A DNA stretch of 56,357 nt from NCBI GenBank assembly GCA_049999725.1, contig JBNGIS010007141.1, positions 39,909-96,265 on the forward strand. Reading direction: 5' to 3'. Position 1 is the first letter of the stretch. Each line of letters opens with the position of its first letter. The notes below the pieces were generated by a model. It saw nothing but the letters and a program-made list of their open reading frames with translations. It made no database searches and was not told where the DNA came from. Position numbers and translations under genes: made by a program. Below, in pieces: positions 47,315 through 56,357 of the stretch. This DNA comes from Haplomitrium mnioides (taxonomy: Eukaryota > Marchantiophyta > Haplomitriopsida > Calobryales).

Positions 47315-48535
47315 CTACAAAATTTTATAAAAAATGGTATATCTACATTTCAAAAGAATACCTAAATTTGCGGCTAGCTCATCAATCTTGTCCTCTTTAT
47401 GACACATGCTATCTTTTGCCACTAAAGATTGAGAAGCCTTAGCTTCCACAACCATTGATGAATTAATGCATGACTTTCCAATGTCGGAGATTTCTATTAA
47501 GTCTCTCAATGCACGTATTGTACCAAAATAAACATGCTTCTTATAGTATGCATACACAATTTGAGACTTAGTTATATCAATTGGCAAAGAAGCCATCATC
47601 AAAACACTCTTTAGAATATAGATCAACTCTCATTCTGATTATACGCCATATCAATGTAGTTTCTCATTAACTTCAAAGCACATACTATACCATTCTTTGA
47701 TTTAGAGAAAAGGTTAGAATTTAGTTATGTTTTGACAAATGTTCAATAAAAAGTGACCAAAGCATGCAACTTATTATAAACATTTACAAGAACATCATCT
47801 CTTAGATGTTTGAGCTTTGCAAAAACCACATGATGGCTAAATATAAAAAACAATAATATGGCATAGTCGACCAATGTCTTTGTCTATTTGGGCATTAAAA
47901 TTCTTCATGTTTTGCTTCTACTTTTTTGTCTAGTAGCCCACCATTCAATATTTATTGGCATTGTTTTTCTAGAACCTTTTGAATGATGGATACTACTTTT
48001 GTTCTTATTGCAATACCATCAAAATAATTAGACATAACAATAAAGTGAACAACTTTATGTAAAGAAACATGGCAAAAAACATGAGAAACAATAATCACTC
48101 ACCAAATGTTGTGACCAATCATATGGTAGATCTCCAAAAGCGCATCCTCCACAATGCTGAAGTGTTGAGAAGAATGAATAATTGCAAAAGATCAACATTT
48201 TGATGTTGCAACAATCACAAAAGATAATACTATGTGAAAAATTTCATCCTTTAAAAAATGATTTGATTCATTATGCTTGCATTGCTTAAGATTGCAACCA
48301 TAACAAATGTTGATAATTGCTAAAGTAAAATCTTGGGGTTTAATGAACCTCTTTAATTGCTGCACTTTGGACTCTCTGTGGATTTGGTAATATACCATGT
48401 TGAGTCTATCTACAAAGAATAGCAAATCAACCTCTTCTACATTCACTACTATCTCCAAACTAGAGAAAACAGTTCCACCTTATTGCTTGACTTTCCACTC
48501 TCTTGCCATTTGACAGTGAAGCAAAAAAGCTTGAG
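47315..48535 (-). pseudogene. ParB-methyltransferase gene, C-terminal exons (copy G)
   Basis: From 48535 the minus strand covers the exon 3 equivalent (ESGK..., VDLLFFVDRLNMVYYQIHRE) with motif IV decayed to INICYGCN (48281-48322). The 47315-47626 region holds MASLPIDITKSQIVYAYYK, which follows motif I in copies C and F, and a longer tail (KEDKIDELAANLGILL). The plus-strand gypsy LTR starting at 48536 cuts exon 3. The ParB half is not seen in this window. Confidence 0.7.
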
Positions 48536-49010
48536 TGTAATAGTACAAGCATTATGTTGGGTTATTTATAGGAAAATAGAGAGGAGTAAGGGAAGTAGTA
48601 GAGGTTCACTTTGAGGGTTGATTTGAGATAAAGTTACTTGCTTTCGAAGTTACTTCTAGTGAGTTTAGGGTTGAAATTAGAGGTGACTTCTAAGTAAGCA
48701 ATTTTAGGGTTGAAATTAGAAGTGATTTATAAGTGAAGAAAGAGGGATCCCACCTCCTTCTCTTGTATAAATAGAAGGGCTTTATAGCCCCACTCTTCTT
48801 TTTGGGAATTCCTCTCGAATCACTTGGGTTCTTTGGTTGCTTGGCTTTTGCTTGACCTCTTGGTCTTAGCTTGGGTCTTGAGTTGCATAACTCTATGAGA
48901 GTTATCTTGTTGTGGCTTTGATTGCCATATTGGAATTTGGTTGAAGAACTCTATAAGAGTTTAATATGAGTTTCTACTCATTTGGATTTGGTTCTTGAGA
49001 TTCTTTTACA
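48536..49010 (+). repeat. Gypsy 5' LTR
   Basis: 475 bp from TGTAATAGTACAAGC to GATTCTTTTACA. It contains TTGTATAAATAGAAGGG (TATA box) and two GGGTTGAAATTAGA repeats. Confidence 0.9.
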
Positions 49011-49050
49011 TTGATATTAGAGCTACGGTTTGTTTTTGGTGGTGAGTTAC

Positions 49051-49740
49051 ATGAAGAATCAAGAGGCGATGGTTCAAGCAAAGGAACAACAACTTAAACA
49101 TCTTTCATGCCTTTTGGAAGAAAGAATGAAAGAAATAGCAAATTTCTAAGAAGAAGAGAGTTATGGCCAATTTTCAACGCCAAAAACATATGATGGGTGG
49201 ATGGTTTGTGGTGCATATAAGAACTTTATATTTGATTGTAAGCAATTTTTTGAAGCTACAAACATTAAGCAAGATGGTCAAAAAATTCTATTTGCGGCAA
49301 GTCAATTTGAAGAAGTTGCAAAGACTTGGTGGAGACATCAAATAGAACAAGCACAACGTGGATTTGTTGCTTCTATTGTTTCTTAGTGTGAATTGAAAGA
49401 AGTGGTGATTTCAAGATGTAGGAGTCTAGATGTTTCAAAGATAGCAAGAGATTGATTGGTTGAATTGAAGCAACTTGGTATAGTGAGAAGCTATGTTACA
49501 CATTTTCAAGATACAATTATGCAAATTTTTGATAGAAGAGAAGAAAAAGCACTAAATCGTTTTATTCAAATATTGAAGCCTTGTACGAGAATGGAAGTTA
49601 CAATGAGAGAGCCTATTCAATTAGAAGAAGCAATGCATATAGCATAGTAAGATGACTCATTACTTATTGCTACAGAAACTAGGTCGCGTCCTCAACTATT
49701 CGAACAACATACAAATAACATTGCAAGCTCTAATGGAATT
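49051..49740 (+). pseudogene. Gypsy gag
   Basis: Frames contain YGQFSTPKTYDGW, ILFAASQFEEVAKTWWRHQI (gag capsid block), VELKQLGIVRSYVTHFQDT and LEEAMHIA. At least three stops are visible. The zinc-knuckle region found in the minus-strand copy is absent, consistent with a deletion near 49740. Confidence 0.8.
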
Positions 49741-49767
49741 AAAATTCTGACAAGAATTTGAGGCACC

Positions 49768-50055
49768 TTGTTCCATCTTGATGGTATGATTGAGGAGTAC
49801 TCTTGTAGAATGTTGGTGGATAGTGGCAATTATGAAAATTTTATATCACTGCGTTTTGCTAGGATAATCAAAGCAAATTTTGGGCCTATCAAGGGGAGTG
49901 TTGTGACTACGGTCGATGGCAAAAAACATGATGTGTTTTGCTTTCAAAAGCTATTCCATCTAAGGATTGGAAAAGAGTACATAGAATCTATGCAAATTGT
50001 TATTTTATATGTGCAATATGATATCATTTTAGAGTTGTCTTGGTTTAAAGATTGA
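49768..50055 (+). pseudogene. Gypsy aspartic protease
   Basis: An open frame with SCRMLVDSGNYENFISL (D-S-G active site) and YDIILELSWFKD, which corresponds to the YDIVLGLSCLEN region of the minus-strand copy. Confidence 0.8.
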
Positions 50056-50279
50056 TCCGCTCAATTTGATTGGGCAAAACGATAAATTCAATTTACCTCA
50101 CAAGGTAAGAAATTTCATTTAAGATGCTTGACATCATTGATGAAGAAGCCTAAATCAACTAAGCATGTTAATTCAACGTACCAACAATTGCATGTCTTTG
50201 CTATTTAGATCAATCTCATTATAAACTTGAGTAAGGAGAGAAGAAAACAAATTCCCTACCACAATGATAAATGATATTT

Positions 50280-51560
50280 TGAAGGAGTTTTTGGATGTGT
50301 TTCCAAAGGATTTTCCAAAGGGGTTACTAGATGATCGAAGAATGCCTTTTCCGATTGAGTTGATATTAGAGAATACTCTTTACAATAAACATATTTATCG
50401 GTTATCACAACAAGAATTAGAGGAGCTTTGAAAGACCTTGACGGATCTTCTTGAGAAGGATTTCATTCAACATAGTACTTTGCTTTTGGGAGCTTTGGTA
50501 TTTTTTGTACCAAAAAAAGATGGGTGGATTTTGTCTTATACAGATTATTGAGGTTTAAACACTCAAACAATGAAGAATGCCTATCCTCTACCTTGTATTG
50601 ATGATTTGTTGGATCAATTGAGTGGAGTGAGATTCTTTTCTAAGTTGGATCTTCGAAGTGGGCTTTGGCAAATTCTTATCAAGCTTAGTGATGTACCAAA
50701 AACAACTTTTTGTACAAGGTATAGGAATTTTAAGTGGAATGTTCCTACATTTAGCCTTTCTAATGCTCCGATAATATTCATGGTTCATTGGATAAGCTAG
50801 TGTTGGTGTTTTTGGACAATATCTTTATCTTTAGTAAAAATGAAATTGAGCATCATGGACACATCAAAGAAGTATCACCATAAATACACAATTGGATATT
50901 TTATTGCAAGAAGTCTAAGTGTGAGTTTTAGAAGCAAGTGTCTACGGATGGCATCAAGATGGAGGAAGAGAAAATTAAGGCTATTAGAGAGTGGCCAACA
51001 CCAAAAGATGCAAAGGATGTTCGAGCTTTCAATGGATTGGCAAGTTTTTATCAAATATTCATCCAATACTATTCTCATATTGCTGCTTCGCTTGTGGATT
51101 TGCTAGAAAAGGGGAAAAAGTTTCAATGGATGACCAAAGAGTAAGAGGCATTTCAAGGAATCAAAGATGCGATGTCTTCTCATCCAATTCTATAATCGTA
51201 TGATCCCAACACCATTGTATAGTTGATTTTGATGCCTCTAATTTTGCTATTAGAGCAGTGTTACAACAAGAGTTTGAAGATAGACTTCATCTGATTGCCT
51301 TCGTGTCACATTGACTAAATGCAATAGAGAGAAATTATTCCACAAGGGATGGAGAGAAATTGATGATGGTTTATGCTACTAAGGTTTGGAGACACTATCT
51401 TTTAGGAAAGCATATACTTATGTGCACCAATCACAAACCCTTACTACAATCAATTTACTTAGAAAATATAACAAGTCTTCATTATTGATAGAAAGATTAG
51501 CTACAACTCTTTGATATCAAGTTGGAGTACAAACAAGGAAGGTTCCATACCAGCTTTGAT
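50280..51560 (+). pseudogene. Gypsy reverse transcriptase and RNase H
   Basis: RT blocks: DFIQHSTLLLGALVFFVPKK, NAYPLPCIDDLLDQLSGVRF, FFSKLDLRSGLWQI, and a catalytic box changed to VFLDNIFIFSK (last Asp to Asn, near 50810). The connection block IKAIREWPTPKDAKDVRAFN follows (50960-51020). RNase H (51220-51560) retains DASNFAIRAVLQQ-like and NHKPLLQS-like sequence. Stops and frameshifts make it inactive. Confidence 0.85.
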
Positions 51561-53100
51561 GCATTTTCATGAGATCAGATCATCGATTAAATATATTGAA
51601 GGTTGTGAATGTTAGTATTATATTGCATCTTGATGAAGCAACCAATGACCCCTTTCGACAAAAGTTACATAAAGATGTCTTCTTTAATCTTGTTAATGCA
51701 CATTTGGCGGTCATATATAGTGGGTATCATGATTTTTCCATTCACATTGGCATTTTCTATCAAGGCAATCAAATATATGTTCCACAAGATGATGTGTTTC
51801 GAATGGCCCGTTTACAAGAAACACATGACATTCCAACCTCTAGATAGCTTGGGGTTGCTTTAGCGCACTTAGTGGTGCCCAAACCTAGTTCAAGATGTTC
51901 GTGGCTTTGTTCATTCTTGTGAAAGTTGTCAGCGAAACAAGGCTTCAAATCAAAAATCGATGGGCCTTCTTCAACCACTACCAATTTCTACTACTCGATG
52001 GGAATATGTAAGTTTAGATCTTGTCACTTTGTTTCCAACCACCCTCTCATGGGTTTACTGCCATTGTGGTGTTTGTCAAAAAGCAAAGAAAACAAATTCA
52101 TCTAGCACTAACGGTGGATATGATAGATGCTCCACAATTGGCAAAGATTTAGTTTGATAGAGTCTTACAATATTATAGAATGCTAAAGGTGTAAATATAT
52201 CTTACAAAGATCTATAATTTAGTGGGAAGTTTTGGTGAGAGTTGTTCATGCAATTGGGTACCAAATCGTATATATCTACGGCTTATCATCCTTAAACAAA
52301 TGAGCAAAATCAAACAAAAAAATCACATTTTGGAAGATATGCTTTGAGTGTTTATCAACGTTCATCACACGAGTTGGGATAGTTTCTTACCGGTTGTGGA
52401 GTTTGCATATAACAACTCCAAACAAGCAAGTATTGGGTTTTCTCCTTTCTTTCTTAATTCTAGTCAACATCCTCTTGTTCTCAATGGTTTCTTTTCTCCT
52501 TCCTCTTCTAATATTCTAAGTCTTTCTACCTTTTTGTTACATTTATCTTCCTCTTTGCAAGATGCCACAAACCATCTTGCTATTGCTCAAAATTGGCAAA
52601 AAAATATGCCGATAAACATTGTCGTGATTTTTCTTATGTTTTAGGTAACCAAGCTATGTTTTCTACTCATGATCTTCCTTTGTCGTTAGATACTCAAGTC
52701 TGTAAGTTTTCTCCAGCTTGGATTGGTCATTTCTCAAATTCTCAAGTTATTTCTCATATTGCATACAAACTTGACCTTTCTCTCTATATTAAGATTCATC
52801 ATGTATTCCATGTAATATCTAAACTTAAACTCTGTTTGTAGTCCATCTTTTTTTGTGAATTGTATTCAAATTCCTCCACCTATTGTTCTTGATGATCATG
52901 AAGAATATAAGGTGGACTATATTTTGGTCAAGCAAGTACTAAAGCATAGGCGACATCTTCAAGTTCAATATAAAGTTTTGTGGAAGGGATATCGGCTTCA
53001 TGATGCTACTTGAGAACCATGTTCTAACCTTGAGAATGTTCAAGAAGCTGTTTGATTATTTGAAACTATTGAGCATGTTGAGAACGTCATCAATTAGAAG
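51561..53100 (+). pseudogene. Gypsy integrase with chromodomain
   Basis: Integrase: YVPQDDVFRMARLQETHD region (51780-51840), CESCQRNKASN-like zinc-binding region (51920), TRWEYVSLDLVT (51990), the HP-Q-NEQ-type block (52290), FLPVVEFAYNNSKQASIGFS (52385-52440) and FSTHDLPLSLDTQVCKF (52660). A chromodomain at 52890-53095 reads HEEYKVDYILVKQVLKHRR, then LQVQYKVLWKGYRLHDAT and EPCSNLENVQEA, placing the element among chromoviruses. A stop replaces the Trp before EP. The last stop is near 53095. Confidence 0.85.
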
Positions 53101-53110
53101 GCAAGAACTA

Positions 53111-53370
53111 TATAAGAGTACAAGCATTATGTTTTGCTATTCATAAGAAAAGTAGAGAAGAGTGAAGGAAGTAGTCAAGGGTCACTTTTACGGTTGATTT
53201 GAGATAAGATTACTTACCTTCAAAGATAATTTTAGTATTTTTAGGGTTGAAATTAGAGGCGATTTCTAAGTGAAAAATTTTAGGGTTGAAATTGGAAGTG
53301 ATTTGTAAGTGAAAAAAGAGGAATCACACCTCCTTCTCTTATATAAATTGAATGGCTTCATAGCTTCACT
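53111..53370 (+). repeat. Gypsy 3' LTR, truncated by element copy F
   Basis: 260 bp matching the first part of the 5' LTR up to TTCATAGCTTCACT. The TIR of copy F begins at 53371. Confidence 0.85.
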
Positions 53371-53409
53371 AACAATTGCTATTTTGAAACATGAACCGCT
53401 ACTAGGTTC

Positions 53410-54105
53410 TTATTTCAAGTGGCATTTGAAAAAACCAATTTCAAAAATGTAGCATCCAAAATCATGAATTTTATGCTAGTAATATTAGTTTGCAAAAAAA
53501 AAGAGTAATTTTATATATCAAAATGGCTCACTTTGAATGTACAATATATTAAAAAGAAGTCTTCCTATGAGCATTTTAACAAAATTGCTTTCATAGTTTT
53601 ATGTTTCAAAGCCATAAGCATCACCAAACAAAATATATAAAAAATAAACACGATATTTGTTGCTAAATATTTTCAAAACTAACAATGATATCAATAATTT
53701 GAAAATTTGATATAAACATTCAAATTTTACTAGAAAAGTTTTGAACTAGAACCATAAAGTGTTGGTGCAAGAGGATTGTTGAAGAAAAGTTGTGGAAAGA
53801 CTGTTGAAGCCTATGCGCGCATGGAGACCTAAAGTGAGCACAGACTCCTGAGTAATTGGAAGTAGCGAATATAGAAGCCCGTCTAAAAAGGAACAGAAAA
53901 TGAAAAAAAGAAAGTGAACTTTTATGCCAATTTAGACTTCCTTGCTAAATTTTATGAAAACCAATATGTTTTGTTCAAAAACCATTTTGCGCAGGAAATT
54001 GAATCATGATGAAAAGACTTAAATTGGATTGGGAATGCAACAAGATTGAAACTTCAACAAATAAAATTTTGTGAAGAAAATACTTTATTGTATACAAAAA
54101 TTGCA
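53410..54105. other. 3' flank of methyltransferase copy F
   Basis: AT-rich, no gene. One palindromic unit lies near 53810-53850. A minus-strand AATAAA lies near 54083-54088, just past the stop at 54106. Confidence 0.6.
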
Positions 54106-56340
54106 TCACTCTAATGCTACAACTCTATCCTCTTTAGGACAGATGGTCTTATCGAAATCAACTGGCTGAAAAGCTGCAGCATTTGCTATTGCTACAGAGT
54201 CCTGCCAACACTTTCTAGTCTCAAAAATGGCAATAGAATCACTAGTAGCACGTGCAGTACTAGAAGGATCAGGTTCCTTATGGTATGCATATACTATCTA
54301 TGATTTGGTCACGTCAGATGGAAAATAAGCCATTCTCAAAACTCTCAAAGGAATGTAGATAGACTGATGTCTATCATATTCTATAGCGATGCAATTTTGC
54401 ATTAGCTTCAAAGCACAAACAAGGCCTATGCCAAACTTAGAGCAAAGATCTAAGATCCAATCTTGCTCTATTGATAAATGGTCAATGAAAAAATTATAAA
54501 GAGCATGAGGCTTTTGGTAAACATTCACAAGAGCATCATCTCTTAGATGTTTTAGTTTAGCTGATATAGAAGAGCAACTGAACACACTCCGTGTAATTTG
54601 TCGAAGATGACCACTAGCATCAGCACGTTGCAAGTTGAAGAGCCTCATTCTCCTCTTGCCCTCATTTGTCCAATAGCCCATAGTCCAATACTTGTAGGCT
54701 TGAGCAATTCTTGGACCATCGTAATGATGAACATTGCTTTTGTCCCTCTAGTAAGAAAAACAAACAAATCAAACACTTGAAACATATTGTAGGAAAACTA
54801 AACAAGATAAACTAAAAACCCAAAATTCAAAAAAGAACTTGCTAGATGTCATGGTTGATGGCTCAACAAACCTTCAAAAGAAAATACTCAATGATGTCAA
54901 ATTGTTGCAAAGAATGCATTATTACAAATGACCAAAAATCAAAAGTCATGATTGTTGCAAAAGAGAAAACAAAATAAAAAATGTCATCTCTAGAAAAGAG
55001 TTCGGAATCATTGTGCTTGCATTCCTTAAAGTTGTAACCGTAAGGAATATCTGCATTTGCCAAAGTTAAATATCTAGGTTTTACAAATCCCTTCAACTAA
55101 CGAGCATTTGCCTCCCTATAGGCTGGGTAATATGTCACGTTGAGTCTATCAACAAAGGACAATAAGTCCTCATTTTTGTCTCTTAGAACTCTATCAATGG
55201 GAAGAGCAACAACATCATTTTGATGCCTTGATTTCCACTCTCTAGCTGTTTGGCAATAAAGTAGAAAATCAGAAGGGTAGGAAACAAGTGTTGGGGTCTG
55301 GTCTTGATATTCTAAAGCTTCTTCAACCTTGATCATTTTCACCTTTTGCCAGCTGTCATCATTTTTTTGACAAGCTACCGTTTAAAAGTTTTGTCCCTCT
55401 ATACACAACAAAAATAGAAAAAAAATAAGAGGAGACAACAAAAAAAACGTAGACTTTGAAGAGGAAGACAATGCGAGCAAAGACCCTCAAGTCAAACTAA
55501 TCAATGACTTGAGAGTTCAAAATAACATGGATAGTAGAGTCTAAACTAAGATGGATATTGAAGACCATGCGCGCATGGACTTGCTAGTCCAACCGCGCAG
55601 GGACTAGAGAGTCTATTACAAGTTTGGACTAGAGAGTTCATGCGCGCATAGACTAAATAATCTAAGCGCGCCAAACTAGGGAGTCTTTACACGCACAGAC
55701 TTGATAGTCCATACATGCATGGACTTAAAATCATTTTTATTCTAACAAAAGGCAATTTACAAAAAAATTCAATGCAACTCTAGAGAAATAAACGCACAAT
55801 GGAAAAAACATTTATCAAAAGCTTCTCAAAACGGGAGTAAAATGCAAACATCTTTGACTCCTCGGTGTGGAAAGGGTACTCCTCTCTTGCTTCTTTCTAG
55901 GAGCTGCAATAGACTTTGGAGCATGAAGACTTTACCATTATTGCAAAAACTTTATGTCTCTTTAGCTTGCGAGACATTTCTTCAATTGAAAGCTCTCCGG
56001 CTTGCACGTGTTTCAAAACAAATATTTTAACTTTGTGTGGAAGACCTTAAAGTGACCTCCAAGGCGTCCACTTCATGTCCTCCATTCTCAGTGATTGCAC
56101 AAGCAACCCGATGTTGACTCGATGGCCCTCTCTTATCATCATTATTTGGACCAGAAGGCCAAGGTTAAAATTTTCACCTTCACCAACAAAAAATTAAAGA
56201 TGTTTATTAGGGTCTTTCAAGGATCTACAATTAGATAGTCATTCTTAGTATAATTTTTTTGGCTTTAAAGCCTTGATAGCATCCAAATACCTATAAGGCT
56301 TGAGTTGAGCAGGTCTTGCAACATTGACCTATGATGCCAT
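54106..56340 (-). pseudogene. DNA methyltransferase gene lacking the ParB domain (copy F)
   Basis: The ATG at 56340 starts MAS, then a TAG, then a frame with VNVARPAQLKPYRYLDAIKA. The exon 1 block VNIGLLVQ is joined directly to LRMEDMKWT, which in element C lies nearly 2 kb downstream, so the ParB domain is deleted. An HTH-like stretch RVQAGELSIEEMSRKLKR follows. Exons then match element C: motif IV ADIPYGYN (55031-55054), FWSFVIMHS, the motif X-like KPHALYNFFIDHL, motif I WILDLCSKFGIGLV (54424-54467) and CIAIEYDRHQSIYI. The end is CPKEDRVVALE and TGA at 54106. Splice donors are changed: AT for GT at the intron 2 site and GC at the intron 3 site. The window's best-preserved methyltransferase motifs are here. 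Confidence 0.75.
55550..55735. repeat. Palindrome array in an intron of methyltransferase copy F
   Basis: Units such as CCATGCGCGCATGGACT (55566), TTCATGCGCGCATAGAC (55637) and GTCCATACATGCATGGACTT (55706). The position is equivalent to the intron 2 array of element C (30838-31120). Confidence 0.85.
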
Positions 56341-56357
56341 TTTCTAGAAAGTAAAAA

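Larger units (their letters stand above)
48536..53370 (+). mobile_element. Chromodomain Ty3/gypsy element, plus strand, 3' LTR cut by copy F
   Basis: The 5' LTR (48536-49010) is followed by TTGATATTAGAGCTACGG, a decayed initiator tRNA-Met primer site. Coding order is gag, protease, RT, RNase H, integrase, chromodomain, then a partial 3' LTR (53111-53370). It belongs to the family at 37882-44841. It is inserted in exon 3 of methyltransferase copy G, and copy F is inserted in its 3' LTR. Confidence 0.9.
53371..56357. mobile_element. Copy F of the ParB-methyltransferase/DUF7869 element (left end, continues past window)
   Basis: The left TIR begins AACAATTGCTATTTTGAA, differing from element C by two transitions in 18 bases. 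Inside are a 3' flank with a CTATGCGCGCATGGAGAC palindrome (53812) and the methyltransferase gene on the minus strand up to its start at 56340. The DUF7869-like partner would lie to the right, beyond the window. It is inserted in the 3' LTR of the plus-strand gypsy; the flank before the TIR reads TTCACT, so TTAA is not required. Confidence 0.75.

Noticed and set aside
47209-47442. Plus-strand 77-residue frame
   Set aside because: It is antisense to the conserved methyltransferase C-terminal region of copy G and has no domain.

Overview
This is repeat-dominated, AT-rich nuclear DNA of a plant. The reasons are Ty1/copia and chromodomain-type Ty3/gypsy retrotransposons of plant character, primer sites resembling plant initiator tRNA-Met, TATA boxes, GT-AG introns and AATAAA signals. 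No host gene, rRNA or tRNA gene is recognisable, and the species cannot be named from the sequence. Almost every base is a mobile element or a relic of one, nested several layers deep. There are three N gaps (10650-10749, 17302-17311, 28114-28213).

The most interesting content is a family of large two-gene DNA elements. The clearest copy (element C, 22021-33355, about 11.3 kb) has imperfect terminal inverted repeats (TIRs). It sits in a gypsy relic whose two halves rejoin exactly across a TTAA duplication. It carries two divergently transcribed genes separated by a short region with back-to-back TATA boxes. The leftward gene is a transposase-like protein resembling DUF7869 (putative DDE-type, with an N-terminal CxxC). 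The rightward gene joins a ParB/sulfiredoxin-like domain (GGNHS motif) to a beta-order DNA methyltransferase (a DIPYG-type motif IV first, an ILDL..GFGT-type motif I and a K..LY..FI motif X later). Short near-perfect palindromes (core GTCCATGCGCGCATGGAC) fill its introns, its 3' flanks and even one coding exon. Other copies are A (about 48-10893, DUF7869 side), B (15985-20882), D (33633-37881 plus tail 44842-45620, DUF7869 side), G (47315-48535, methyltransferase side) and F (53371 to beyond the window end, methyltransferase side with an internal deletion). All copies in the window carry stops or frameshifts.

Layout from the left: copy A is split by a complete copia element (312-7605, minus strand, duplication CATTG) whose reverse transcriptase contains an in-frame array of 12-residue repeats. 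Degraded gypsy relics and a solo-LTR-like insertion fill 10894-15970. Copy B follows, with a gypsy insertion in its tail (duplication CTAAG). That gypsy copy received element C. Copy D is a second copy of the B segment carrying the same gypsy insertion, here nearly full length on the minus strand (37882-44841) and itself holding a 1.76 kb insertion. Copy G is interrupted by a plus-strand chromodomain gypsy (48536-53370), whose 3' LTR is interrupted in turn by copy F.

Inferred function: the DUF7869-like protein would move the element. The ParB-methyltransferase protein, encoded beside arrays of palindromes, could bind and/or methylate element DNA, a plant counterpart of prokaryotic ParB-methylase fusions. 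The domain assignments come from motifs recognised by eye and were not tested by database search.
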